A stretch of DNA of 64,000 bases from JBBEAM01 sp942491105 (GCA_942491105.1 CALNZX010000010.1:124001-188000), one strand, 5' to 3'. Numbered from the stretch's first letter, positions 56,142-64,000 are shown. Notes: a model not told the origin generated them from the letters alone. Numbers and translations: made by a program.

Positions 56142-57620
56142 ATGGAAGAGGATTGGGATCGTCAGGCAAGGCCGCGATCCGTAGCGGTGCCCGAGGAAGC
56201 CGCGCATAGGCTGCTGAAACTGTGCCGGAAACGCAGCCTGCGGGAGGTCGAGGCCGAGCTGGCCGGTTTGCCGGAAACGGCGCGTGACTGGCGTGTCGCC
56301 CTGGCGCAGGGCTGGGTCGCGGCGCGCTATGGCCGCAATCGCGACGCCGAAGCCGCCTTGCAGAAGTCTGTCCTGCTTGCCGGGAAGGAAACGGAGCCCA
56401 GGCTGTTGCTGGCGCGTCTCTTTCGCGCGGAAGGGCGTCAGGCCGAGGCCGCCGAAACCTATCGGCAGGTGATCGAATTGGATGGCCGGCACGCCGAGGC
56501 TCGCGCCGAGCTCGCGCAATCCTTGCAGGCTCTCGGGGCCATGCCCGAGGCCCTGGCCATTCTCAAGCCGCTACGCGAGGAAGCCTTGCGCGCGGCCTGG
56601 CCGCCGGAACGCCTGCATTGGCTGGCGTCGGTCTATACCCGGCTTGCGCGCGAGCGCGAGGCCATAGCGCTATTGGAACGGGCCGCGGGCCTGGACCCGA
56701 CGCAGTTCGCCATTGGCCATGCCCTGCGCCACCTGCGCGGCCAGGTGGCGCCGGTCTGGCACTTCGCGATGATGCAGGATGAAAGCCGGCACGCCGCCTA
56801 TGAACAGGCCCTCGCCAAGGTCGTGACGCCCGCGAGCGTCGTGCTGGAGATCGGCACGGGCTCGGGGATTCTGGCGATGCTCGCGGCGCGCAGTGGCGCC
56901 AGCCATGTCTACACCTGCGAAAGCGACCCCATGCTCGCCGAAACCGCGCGCGAGATCATTGCGCGAAATGGGCTGTCCGAGAAGATCACGGTCATCGCCA
57001 AGGCCTCACAGGAGCTCAGGATAGGAAGGGACTTGCCGGTTAAGGCGAACGTTCTGCTTTCTGAAATTCTCGGCGATACGGTCTTTTCGGAAGACCTGCT
57101 GGCGATCACGGCGGATGCGCGCAAGCGCCTGCTGACACCCGAAGCCGCCCTGATACCCTGGAAAGTCTCGGCCATGACCTGCCTGGCTGGCGGGCCGAAA
57201 CTGGCGGCGCGGGGTCGTGTCGGCGACGTCGCCGGGTTCGACCTGTCTCCATTTAACCGTTTCGCCCCCAACATGCTGACCTTGGACCTGGTGCAGAGCG
57301 ACTTCACCGCCTTCTCGGCGCCGCAGGAAACCTTTCCGGCACTGCTCTCTGATCTCCCCAAGCAGCCCAGGCTGGAAATTTTTTCCTACGAGTCCCTAGG
57401 GGAGGGCGAGGTCGATGGCCTGGTGCAGTGGAACAGGCTCTATCTGGCCGAGGATGTGATCTTCGAGAACGCGCCGCCCAGGGAATGGCGTCCCTCGAGC
57501 TGGCGGCACTGCGTGTTCGTGTTCGAGCGGCCGATCGTGGCGCGCGGCGGCGATGCCATCGAAGTCAGCGGCCTGCACAATGGCAAGATCCTCTCCTTCC
57601 TCGAAGGGCGCTGGCGCTAA
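56142..57620 (+). CDS. TPR-containing PRMT-like protein arginine methyltransferase
   Basis: 492 residues. Residues about 50-200 are TPR-like helices (GRNRDAEAALQKSVLLAG, GRQAEAAETYRQVIELDG, REREAIALLERAAGLDP). A methyltransferase follows: FAMMQDESRHAAYEQAL, motif I VLEIGTGSGILAMLAARSG (234-252), acidic E260 binding the SAM ribose, then LLSEILGDTVFSED, where E308 and E317 are spaced as the two catalytic glutamates of the PRMT double-E loop (SE-x8-E). SSWRHCVFVFE near the C-terminus resembles the PRMT THW region. This suggests arginine methylation of a protein partner held by the TPR part; no bacterial substrate can be named. Monocistronic, divergent from livG. Confidence 0.78.
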   Translation: MEEDWDRQARPRSVAVPEEAAHRLLKLCRKRSLREVEAELAGLPETARDWRVALAQGWVAARYGRNRDAEAALQKSVLLAGKETEPRLLLARLFRAEGRQAEAAETYRQVIELDGRHAEARAELAQSLQALGAMPEALAILKPLREEALRAAWPPERLHWLASVYTRLAREREAIALLERAAGLDPTQFAIGHALRHLRGQVAPVWHFAMMQDESRHAAYEQALAKVVTPASVVLEIGTGSGILAMLAARSGASHVYTCESDPMLAETAREIIARNGLSEKITVIAKASQELRIGRDLPVKANVLLSEILGDTVFSEDLLAITADARKRLLTPEAALIPWKVSAMTCLAGGPKLAARGRVGDVAGFDLSPFNRFAPNMLTLDLVQSDFTAFSAPQETFPALLSDLPKQPRLEIFSYESLGEGEVDGLVQWNRLYLAEDVIFENAPPREWRPSSWRHCVFVFERPIVARGGDAIEVSGLHNGKILSFLEGRWR

Positions 57621-57643
57621 AGCGGGCTGGCTGCCGGCGGCTA

Positions 57644-57680
57644 TAAAAAAACGCCCGCCCCAGGCAATCCGGGGCGGGCG
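57644..57680 (-). terminator. Rho-independent terminator of the APC permease gene
   Basis: A perfect 10-base-pair stem, CGCCCGCCCC (57652-57661) with GGGGCGGGCG (57671-57680), followed on the minus strand by TTTTTTT. It lies 30 bases after the permease stop and also faces the PRMT-like gene from the other side. Confidence 0.92.
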
Positions 57681-57709
57681 TAATCTGCCGCGACGTGCGG
57701 CGTTGGAGG

Positions 57710-59311
57710 TTACAAGGTAAAGATCTGATTGGCCGCGAAGGCAACCGCCGCGCCCGCCGCCAGGGTCACCCACGGCAGCACGCCCGCTTTTTTGCGGCTC
57801 ATGTCCTGGGCATCGACGTGCAGATCCTCGAGCATCTCCTTCGGGAACTGGCCCTTGTCCTGCACGAAGTGGCGGAACATGAAGACCGGGATGATCAGCG
57901 CTGCGGCGATGATGCCGGACATCAGCGTTCCCGGCCCCCAGACATTCGCACCAGCACCGAGCAGGGCCATGTTGACGAAGGACAGGCCGACACCGACCGC
58001 CATCAGCGGCGTCGGGCAGCGCCAGGGGCGCGGCGTGTCGGCGTTGTCGATGCGGTGGATCCAGCCGGCGTTGAGGTTGAGGAAGTTGAAGATCAGGTAG
58101 CAGCAGTTGGAGACCGCCAGCACGAAGAGGTAATCCGACATCATCAGCAAAATCAGATTGAAGCAGAGGTCGGTCCACATGCCGCGGGTCGGGGCGCCGT
58201 GCTTGTTGGTGCCCGAGAGGTAGCGCGGCAGCCAGCCATCGCGCGAGCCCTGATAAAGGGTCCGGGAGGAGCCAGCCATCGAGGTCATCACCGCCAGCAG
58301 CAGAGCCAGGATCAGCATGATCACCATCAGGCCCTGGATGAACTGCCCGGCGCCAACCATGCCGGCCATGGCCGCGGCAACGCCGGAGCCGTCGACGATG
58401 CCGGGCTCCAACATGCCGGTTACGCCAAGCACGCCCTGGAAGGCCAGCGGAACGACGGTGTAGACCACCAGGCACAGCCCGCCCGCGTAGAGAATCGCCT
58501 TGGGGGTGTCCTTGCCTGGATCCTGGAATTCGCTGGTGTAGCAAATCGCCGTCTCGAAAGCGTAGGCCGACCAGGCGGCGATGAACAGACCGCCGAGGAA
58601 CAGCGTCCAGCCCTCATTGTCCCAGGCGCCCGTCAGAGGCTCGAGGGGCACCAGGTTCGTGGTCAGGACGTCCCCGGTCAGCAGCGGGACGATACCGACG
58701 ATCAGCAGCGGAATGATCACCGCCAGCCCGACAATGGTCTGAATGCGCGCGGTGCGCAGAATGCCATGATGCTGGGCGACGAAGACGGCGAGCAGGATGA
58801 TCGCGCCGATACAGAACGTGGCGTCGATTCGCAGCGCCAGATCCGGCTTGAGGAAGGACAGATCGGCGAAGACGATGCTCCAGGAGTTGATCGCCGCGTC
58901 CGCGGGAAACAGCGCCGTCAGGATATACCCGGCCGCTAGGCCGCCGCCGATTGCCAGCACCGGCGTCCAGGCCAGCCAGTTGCACCATACGGAAAGCGGT
59001 GCGATGTAGCGGCTATAGCGCACCCAGGCCGCCGCGCCGTACACCGACGCACCGCCCGACTTGCTCGGGAAGAGGCCGGCGATCTCGGCATAGGTGAAGG
59101 CCTGCAGGAAACCGAAGGAAACCGACAGAATCCAGACCATCCAGGATGGCGTTCCGATGGTCGCCGCGATGCCGCCGATGGAAAACAGCACCAGCGCCGG
59201 AACCCCGCTCGCGACCCAGAAGGCGTGCTTCCAGCCAATGGTGCGGTGCAGATTGTTTTGATCGATGGTCGAGCCGGAGACGGATCCCCCCGTCCCTTCG
59301 GATGTGGCCAT
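57710..59311 (-). CDS. APC-superfamily amino-acid permease
   Basis: 533 residues, about twelve membrane helices. FSIGGIAATIGTPSWMVWI and EIAGLFPSKSGGASVYGAAAWVRYSRYIAPLSVWCNWL are APC signatures. It would import an amino acid or amine. The frame is open to 59353, but ATG 59311 (MATSEGTGGS) follows GGGGGAAAAG and is the better start. Divergent from the histidine kinase gene, and preceded by an ACCAATT-containing region. Confidence 0.9.
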   Translation of the reverse strand: MATSEGTGGSVSGSTIDQNNLHRTIGWKHAFWVASGVPALVLFSIGGIAATIGTPSWMVWILSVSFGFLQAFTYAEIAGLFPSKSGGASVYGAAAWVRYSRYIAPLSVWCNWLAWTPVLAIGGGLAAGYILTALFPADAAINSWSIVFADLSFLKPDLALRIDATFCIGAIILLAVFVAQHHGILRTARIQTIVGLAVIIPLLIVGIVPLLTGDVLTTNLVPLEPLTGAWDNEGWTLFLGGLFIAAWSAYAFETAICYTSEFQDPGKDTPKAILYAGGLCLVVYTVVPLAFQGVLGVTGMLEPGIVDGSGVAAAMAGMVGAGQFIQGLMVIMLILALLLAVMTSMAGSSRTLYQGSRDGWLPRYLSGTNKHGAPTRGMWTDLCFNLILLMMSDYLFVLAVSNCCYLIFNFLNLNAGWIHRIDNADTPRPWRCPTPLMAVGVGLSFVNMALLGAGANVWGPGTLMSGIIAAALIIPVFMFRHFVQDKGQFPKEMLEDLHVDAQDMSRKKAGVLPWVTLAAGAAVAFAANQIFTL

Positions 59312-59363
59312 TTTCTTTTCCCCCAGGTTTTGCGCAGAGCCGCGCCTGTTCAAAAATTCTCAG

Positions 59364-59414
59364 ACCAATTAAAGCCAAAGCATGCCGCTTAATGACCACT
59401 GGACTGCTATTGGT
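59364..59414. promoter_or_regulatory. ACCAATT-type sites in the permease-kinase divergent region
   Basis: ACCAATT at 59364-59370 is followed 10 bases later by GCCAAAG, and ATTGGT (59409-59414) is the inverse copy on the plus strand. The 241-base region (59312-59552) has no gene and is AT-rich at 59490-59520. Same motif as at 47921 and 50542. Confidence 0.45.
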
Positions 59415-59552
59415 ATGGGCTTCCCCAGTTACAGTGAATGCTCGCTTCCGTTACTAACCTGCGGCAACTCCTCAAGAGGGGGAGAAATGCTACGAAAGTA
59501 TGATATTTTAACCCCATACGATGATGAGACTTTACGGCTCCGGTAGGCTTCA

Positions 59553-61109
59553 ATGGACGCGATTGGTCGAAAGTACGGAGTGGGTGAAGCGTCGATGGCA
59601 CGAACCGATCGCCTGTTCGAGACCATCGCCAATTACACCTACGACTGGGAATCCTGGCTGGGCGTCGATGGCAAGCTGCTGTGGGTTAACCCCGCCGTGC
59701 AGCGGATGACCGGGTATTCGCCGCAGAGCTGCTTCGATCTTCCCGAGTACCCCCTGCCGCTGGTGCATCCCGAGGACCGGGCGAAGATTGCCGGCCTGCT
59801 GGCTTCCGCACACACGGGAGGCAGCGGCAACGACGTGGCCTTTCGCATTGCGCGCAAGGATGGCGGCTTTAGCTGGGGCGCCATCTCCTGGCAGCCGATC
59901 TTCGACGATGCGGCGGGACGTATCGGCGTGCGCACCTCGGTGCGCGATATCACCGAGCGCAAGCTGGCGGAGGATGCGATTGCCGAAACCTTGGCCGAAA
60001 CGGAGCGGGCCAATCTGGCGAAGTCGCGGTTTCTCGCCGCCGCGAGCCACGATCTGCGTCAGCCGCTGCAGGCGGCCTCCTGGTTTCTCGCCGCGATCGA
60101 GCGCGAGAAGGGCGCGGTGCGCGCCGACCTGCTGACTTCGCTGCGCCAGTGCCTCGATAGCACCGAGGATTTGCTGTCCTCGCTGCTGGACATTTCCCGC
60201 CTCGATGCCGGGGTGGTGCGGCCGGAGATTTCGAGCTTCGCCGCGGCGGATCTCTTGGAAGCGGTCGAGTTGGATTTCGCGGCCGCGGCGTCGGAGCAGG
60301 GCGTGGAACTGCGTGTCGTGGCCTGTAGCGCCTTTCTGCGCAGTGACGCCATCCTGCTGCGCCGGATCGTCGAGAACCTGGTCGCCAACGCGCTGCACTA
60401 TACCCAGCAGGGCAAGGTGCTGCTGGGCGCGCGGCGGCGCGGCAACGAGCTGGCGATAGAAGTCTGGGATAGCGGGGTAGGGATCGCCCCCGATAAGCAG
60501 GAGCTGATTTTCGAGGAATTCTACCAGATCGACAATCCCGAGCGTGATCGGACCAAGGGATTGGGACTTGGATTATCCATCGTGCGGCGGCTGGCCCGTC
60601 TGCTCGGGCACGAGGTTGCGGTACGCTCGCGCCCCGGCCAGGGCTCTGTCTTCTCGGTCACGGTGCCACAGTCTCAGGAGGCCGCCGTGCGGCACGACAT
60701 CCCCGTGGCGGCGGTGGAGTTAAGTGCCTGTGTCGTCGCGGTACTAGAGGACGATGAAATTCAAGCCGCGGGATTGGAGGCCTTGCTTGGGAGTTACGGT
60801 TGCACGGTCGTTGCCGGCGCTTCCGCGGCCCAAGTCGGAGAGCGGCTGTCGCGGCGCGAGCTGGCGCCGAACGTCATTCTCGCGGACTATCGCCTGCGCG
60901 ATGGCCGAACCGGAGTGGAGGAGACCGAGCGTCTCTGCCAAACGCTCCAGAAGCGGCCGCCAGCGGTGCTATTGACCGGAGATACGGAGCCAGCGCGGCT
61001 TAGCGAAGTGCGCGCCAGCGGGCTGCCTGTCTTGCACAAGCCGATCAGCGCCGATGCCCTGCTGCAGGCCCTCGGCGAAGCCCTGGGAGGACCGGGCCGC
61101 TCGCCCTAG
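59553..61109 (+). CDS. PAS-containing hybrid histidine kinase
   Basis: 518 residues, soluble. PAS domain at about 25-135, H-box AAASHDLRQPLQ with H166, N-box LRRIVENLVANALHYTQQGK, G-box GLGLGLSIVRRLA, then a receiver domain with D445 in VILADYRLRDG and the lysine in LHKPIS. No membrane helix, so it senses a cytoplasmic signal through PAS. ATG 59595 is a possible shorter start. The convergent LuxR-type regulator (61106-61828) is the probable partner; the two stops share CTAG. Confidence 0.9.
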   Translation: MDAIGRKYGVGEASMARTDRLFETIANYTYDWESWLGVDGKLLWVNPAVQRMTGYSPQSCFDLPEYPLPLVHPEDRAKIAGLLASAHTGGSGNDVAFRIARKDGGFSWGAISWQPIFDDAAGRIGVRTSVRDITERKLAEDAIAETLAETERANLAKSRFLAAASHDLRQPLQAASWFLAAIEREKGAVRADLLTSLRQCLDSTEDLLSSLLDISRLDAGVVRPEISSFAAADLLEAVELDFAAAASEQGVELRVVACSAFLRSDAILLRRIVENLVANALHYTQQGKVLLGARRRGNELAIEVWDSGVGIAPDKQELIFEEFYQIDNPERDRTKGLGLGLSIVRRLARLLGHEVAVRSRPGQGSVFSVTVPQSQEAAVRHDIPVAAVELSACVVAVLEDDEIQAAGLEALLGSYGCTVVAGASAAQVGERLSRRELAPNVILADYRLRDGRTGVEETERLCQTLQKRPPAVLLTGDTEPARLSEVRASGLPVLHKPISADALLQALGEALGGPGRSP

Positions 61110-61828
61110 TCGGTGAATTCGCCCTTGGGTGGCCAGCCTTGCTGGGTCGCCAGCATCGCGGCCTGGGTGCGGTTGGAGACATCGAGCTTGCGCAGAATGA
61201 TTTTGACGTGGGTTTTCACGGTGCTCTCGATGACACCGAGCTTGCGCGCGATCTCCTTATTCGAACAGCCTTCGACCAGCAGGGCGAGGGTATCGAGCTG
61301 CCGGGGTGTCAACTCGCGCAGCGGCGAGCCTTCGCCCAAGGCTTCAGGCGCCGCTTCCTGGCCGGAGAGTTTCGCTTCGAGAATTTCAGGAGGTATGTAA
61401 CTGCCCCCTTCGATGAGCAGCGAGATCGCGTGACGCAGTACGCTGTCGCTCGAGGCCTTGGGGATGTAGCCTTTGGCCCCCTCGCGAAGGGCTTGGGATA
61501 TCAGCTCCCGATCGCTATACGCGGAAAGGATGGCGACCGGTGTGCGGGCGGCGAGCTGCTTAATCTGCCGCAGCCCCTCGAAGCCATCCATGCCCGGCAT
61601 GCGCAGGTCTAGCAGGACGATATCGACGGTAGGATTCTGGTGCAGCAGCTCGAGAGTCTGCGGCAGATCGGCGGCCTCGGAGATTTCTATTCCGGGGAAG
61701 GCATTTTTCAGAACGAGGCTGAGACCCGAGCGCAGCAGCGCATGATCGTCCGCGATCAGAATGTGCATCGCCTGCGCGGCCTCGGGCGCCGTGCTTGCTG
61801 TATCGCTAGAACTCAGTCCCTCGACCAT
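61106..61828 (-). CDS. LuxR/NarL-family response regulator
   Basis: 240 residues. Receiver domain with D74 in VLLDLRMPGMDGFEGL, acidic pair D27/D28 in LIADDHALLR, lysine in GYIPKASSD; LuxR-type helix-turn-helix in LTPRQLDTLALLVEGCSNKEIARKLGV. ATG 61828 has AGAGGG upstream and overlaps the CmcI-like gene by 23 bases; ATG 61768 is an alternative that begins at the receiver domain. Last gene of the minus-strand operon from glutamine synthetase. Confidence 0.92.
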   Translation of the reverse strand: MVEGLSSSDTASTAPEAAQAMHILIADDHALLRSGLSLVLKNAFPGIEISEAADLPQTLELLHQNPTVDIVLLDLRMPGMDGFEGLRQIKQLAARTPVAILSAYSDRELISQALREGAKGYIPKASSDSVLRHAISLLIEGGSYIPPEILEAKLSGQEAAPEALGEGSPLRELTPRQLDTLALLVEGCSNKEIARKLGVIESTVKTHVKIILRKLDVSNRTQAAMLATQQGWPPKGEFTD

Positions 61829-62762
61829 CGATTGACACCCTCTTCAGAATCGAATCCGGAGCGCAGGTCGCATTGCGACCGAAGAAGTCGGTATAGCGGC
61901 TATCGACGTGGAAAGCGAAGCTAGGATCGGAAAACAGTTCCGCCAGCTCTGTTTTCTTCATCTCGCTATCTTCGATTATCAAGTAATCGCCCGGTTGCAG
62001 GAAGCGGTCAAGGTGACGGACGACACCGACCACGTTCTCGTGCGCATCCTCGATCGCGAGCCAGGGATGCGGCAAGCGGGCAAGCAGGTTCTCGGGCAGC
62101 GCGGCTTCGATCGCATGGCAATCGCCCTCGATGAAGGCCACGCCGGGCGCCGCGAGCTGCGGCTTCTTGATGTCGAGGGAGACGATCTCGCAGGGGAGTT
62201 CCATAGCGCGCAGCAGATCGGCCAGCCAGAGGGCGCTGGCCCCGGTGCCCGAACCGATCTCGATTATGCTGCGCGGCTTGAGTTCCCACAGCAGCATCGA
62301 ATAGAGGCTGACATCGAAAACTGTTTTGAACAGTGGCATGCCGCGCCATGACATGCATTCAACCGCGCCCTGGCTCATGTTGGCCTGATCGCTGGGTATC
62401 TCGCTGCCGTTGCTGGGCAGGTGCGCGGCCTGGGCCTCCTGGCTTTGCATGAAGGCTTGGCGCTGCTGGTAGCTTTGCAGGCGCCCGGCTTTGCGCCGCG
62501 CCAAGAGGCATTGCAGGCGCAGCAGCTGAAACTGCAGCCATTGGCCATGTTGCCCCGGTACGGCGCGCAGGGCGTGTTCCCAGGGCAGGGAGGGATCGAG
62601 CTTGTTCAGCTCGCGTTCGAGGTAGAGAAGAAAGTTGTCGTTGAAGGTCGGCACGCCGCCCTGGTCCCGGGTCAGGCGCTGTTTCATCTCCGTCAGGAAG
62701 CCGGCGACGGCCTGCCTGAGACGCGGGCCGCGTGGAAAGTCGGGGGAAGGATCCGGAGGCAT
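61806..62762 (-). CDS. CmcI-like SAM-dependent methyltransferase (cephalosporin-hydroxylase family)
   Basis: 318 residues. The N-terminal 140 residues are Gln/Arg-rich and helical; the C-terminal half has motif I IIEIGSGTGASALWLADLL, then LDIKKPQLAAPGVAFIEGDCHAIEAAL and LAIEDAHENVVGVVRHLDRFL, the CmcI pattern with metal-binding Asp/Glu residues. Despite the cephalosporin name, the family includes many O-methyltransferases of unknown substrate. ATG 62762 lies two bases after the dioxygenase stop; the long frame upstream belongs to the other strand's context and is not used. Confidence 0.82.
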   Translation of the reverse strand: MPPDPSPDFPRGPRLRQAVAGFLTEMKQRLTRDQGGVPTFNDNFLLYLERELNKLDPSLPWEHALRAVPGQHGQWLQFQLLRLQCLLARRKAGRLQSYQQRQAFMQSQEAQAAHLPSNGSEIPSDQANMSQGAVECMSWRGMPLFKTVFDVSLYSMLLWELKPRSIIEIGSGTGASALWLADLLRAMELPCEIVSLDIKKPQLAAPGVAFIEGDCHAIEAALPENLLARLPHPWLAIEDAHENVVGVVRHLDRFLQPGDYLIIEDSEMKKTELAELFSDPSFAFHVDSRYTDFFGRNATCAPDSILKRVSIDGRGTEF

Positions 62763-62764
62763 GA

Positions 62765-63418
62765 CTACTGGCCCTGCTGCGGGCGTAGCCCCGAGGTATC
62801 GATGCGCGTACCGATCACCTTGCCGGCATACTTGGCGTGATCGTAGACCAGGAAACTGGTCAGGTTGTACTTGCTGCCACTGACCGGAGTCTCGCCGCGA
62901 TGCAGGTGAGTCCAGAACGGCGGAAAAATCGCCAAGGCCCCGGCGCGCGGAGAGATCGCCGCCCCCTGGTGGGCAAACTGAGTCTGGCCGCCAGCTTCGA
63001 CATCTTGCAGATAGACAAGCAGGGCTAGGACCCGGTCCATGTTCCCGGCATGGCCGTTGTCCACGTGCCACTTGAAGCCCTGGCCGGGATCGATGCGCTC
63101 CAACAGGGGAAAGGTCAGGGTGGTCGCTTCGTGGCGCAGGATTCCGGTCAGGCCGCCATAGTGCTGCGCATAATGCAGGATCGCCGCGGAACAGGCGGCG
63201 TTGACCTCTTGTGCGACCTCCTGCCAGTCGGGATAGCGGCCAAGATCGAGCAGCGTGCCGCTGCGCACCTGGGCAGCGTCGTCGCGGTCCGTGGCGCTGG
63301 GCGCGCGCCGGCTATCGGCCTCGAAGCGCTGAATGATCTCCCGGCAGCGTTCGGGCTGCAGAACGTTGGGATAAACATGGATGAAGTTGGGTGCCTGCGG
63401 CGGCGGCGGGGAGGTCAT
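62765..63418 (-). CDS. Prolyl-4-hydroxylase-type Fe(II)/2-oxoglutarate oxygenase
   Basis: 217 residues. Fe ligands H118-x-D120 in FKWHVDNGH and H173 in WTHLHRGETP, with K183 in SGSKYNL to bind 2-oxoglutarate, the P4H arrangement. The product could hydroxylate a proline, or a small molecule, and the neighbouring CmcI-like methyltransferase could then modify the hydroxyl; this pairing is inference. ATG 63418 is chosen; the reading frame is open upstream into the glutamine synthetase gene. Confidence 0.85.
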   Translation of the reverse strand: MTSPPPPQAPNFIHVYPNVLQPERCREIIQRFEADSRRAPSATDRDDAAQVRSGTLLDLGRYPDWQEVAQEVNAACSAAILHYAQHYGGLTGILRHEATTLTFPLLERIDPGQGFKWHVDNGHAGNMDRVLALLVYLQDVEAGGQTQFAHQGAAISPRAGALAIFPPFWTHLHRGETPVSGSKYNLTSFLVYDHAKYAGKVIGTRIDTSGLRPQQGQ

Positions 63419-63443
63419 GTTCGGATCCGGCTTGCGCAAAGAG

Positions 63444-63476
63444 AACTGGCCGGAACCTAAAACAGTCCGGCCAGTT
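63444..63476. terminator. Perfect hairpin between glutamine synthetase and the dioxygenase gene
   Basis: AACTGGCCGGA (63444-63454) and TCCGGCCAGTT (63466-63476) form a perfect 11-base-pair stem with an 11-base loop. On the minus strand it is followed by TCTCTTTG rather than a pure T run, so it could be a partial terminator or an RNA-processing site that lowers expression of the downstream genes. Confidence 0.65.
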
Positions 63477-63513
63477 GAGGAAGTCTTGATGGATGGGCTC
63501 GCGGCCCCCGCGG

Positions 63514-64000
63514 CTAACAGTCGAGGGTGTGGTCGCGCTCCCACTGCGTCACGGAAGCGGTGAAGCTCTTCCACTCGGCGTGTTTCATCTTCGCGTAGGA
63601 GTCGACCAGCCCGTCGCCGAAGCCCTCGCGCAGGACCTTGGATTTTTCGAACAGGCGGATAGCGTCGAGCAGATTGAGCGGCAGCTTCTTCACGCCCTTC
63701 ACATGCTCGCCCTCGGTGTACATGTTGATGTCGAGGCGCTTGCCGGGATCCCGTTTGTTGTTGACCCCATCGAGACCGGCGGCGAGCACACCCGCCTGCA
63801 GCAGATAGGGGTTCGCGGCACCGTCCATCAGGCGTAGCTCGAAGCGGCCGGCTTCGGGAATGCGCACCATGTGGGTGCGGTTGTTGCCGGTGTAGGTGAC
63901 GGAGTTCGGCGACCAGGTCGCGCCGGAAAGCGTGCGCGGCGCGTTGATGCGCTTGTAGCTGTTGACCGTCGGATTGAAGACCGCGCAGAGCGCGTCGGCG
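63514..64000 (-). CDS. Type III glutamine synthetase / gamma-glutamylmethylamide-synthetase-like, C-terminal part
   Basis: The 5' end lies beyond the window. The visible 160 or so residues begin ADALCAVFNPTVNSYKRINA and contain GATWSPNSVTYTGNNRTHMV and IPEAGRFELRLMDGAANPYL, the glutamine-synthetase active-site segment. These fit the GlnT/GmaS branch, in which GmaS joins methylamine to glutamate in the N-methylglutamate pathway. Sequence alone cannot separate GlnT from GmaS. It is the first visible gene of the minus-strand unit glutamine synthetase - dioxygenase - CmcI-like - response regulator. Confidence 0.85.
   Translation of the reverse strand, partial: ADALCAVFNPTVNSYKRINAPRTLSGATWSPNSVTYTGNNRTHMVRIPEAGRFELRLMDGAANPYLLQAGVLAAGLDGVNNKRDPGKRLDINMYTEGEHVKGVKKLPLNLLDAIRLFEKSKVLREGFGDGLVDSYAKMKHAEWKSFTASVTQWERDHTLDC

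Noticed and set aside
1..64000. CRISPR arrays, insertion sequences, prophage or long direct repeats
   Set aside because: No regularly spaced repeats, transposase, integrase or terminal inverted repeats were found by eye; only short motifs recur.

Overview
The window is about 64 kb of GC-rich chromosomal DNA from an alphaproteobacterium. Gene content (glnE, an AsmA/DUF3971 giant protein, Tad pilus proteins, many ABC/Liv-type genes, TfoX-N and DUF455 proteins) best fits Rhodospirillales or a relative; that placement is inference from family content. No rRNA, CRISPR array, insertion sequence, integrase or phage gene is visible. One tRNA gene (anticodon CAT, probably elongator Met) is present. 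Coding density is high, with many overlapping or coupled starts and stops.

Layout. 1-9 kb: the 3' end of mrcA (PBP1A), prfB with an intact programmed +1 frameshift site, tag with a probable CTG start, a PhyH-type dioxygenase divergent from a LysR regulator, a DUF455 protein, bcp and glnE. 9-21 kb: an AsmA-like envelope protein, tyrS, anmK, an alpha/beta hydrolase, then a sulfur block cysE - cysteine desulfurase - iscS - fdx - tenA, and a protein that looks like an ECF sigma factor fused to its own membrane anti-sigma factor. 21-25 kb: a trimethylamine-dehydrogenase-like flavoprotein translationally coupled to an alpha/beta hydrolase, then mnmA. 26-28 kb: a TadE-TadE-TadG trio behind an AT-rich control region. 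28-33 kb: a CAP/SCP protein, panE-like reductase, methyltransferase and acyl-CoA ligase, then small plus-strand genes (cytochrome c, VOC, TfoX-N) and the tRNA. 34-38 kb: a two-gene secreted operon, a VWA protein with beta-repeat modules and an 866-residue cysteine-rich protein of unknown function. 38-45 kb: a desulfurase-like aminotransferase, a PAP2 membrane protein, an MFS transporter, a 59-residue PLDc_N-type membrane protein, cspA, a VOC protein, a dihaem cytochrome c and a flavin reductase.

45-64 kb reads as a nitrogen/one-carbon catabolic region: a GlxA-type AraC regulator coupled to ribF, a second flavin reductase, a DUF1989-GcvT fusion enzyme, a Liv-type ABC importer (binding protein and two permeases on +, two ATPases on -), a TPR-PRMT-like arginine methyltransferase, an APC amino-acid permease, a PAS hybrid histidine kinase with a LuxR-type response regulator, a CmcI-like methyltransferase, a prolyl-4-hydroxylase-type dioxygenase and the 3' part of a type III glutamine synthetase (GlnT/GmaS-like). 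The likely theme is import and breakdown of an N-methylated or urea/amidine-like nitrogen compound, with transferred one-carbon units going to folate; the substrate cannot be read from sequence. ACCAATT-containing repeats, often 10-11 bp apart, precede several of these genes and may be a shared operator.

The strongest candidates for something undescribed are the sigma/anti-sigma single-chain protein (19905-21179), the bacterial PRMT-like protein with a preserved double-E loop (56142-57620), the VWA plus cysteine-rich secreted pair (33920-38290), and the duplicated DUF1989-GcvT enzyme with its structured leader (48017-50507).
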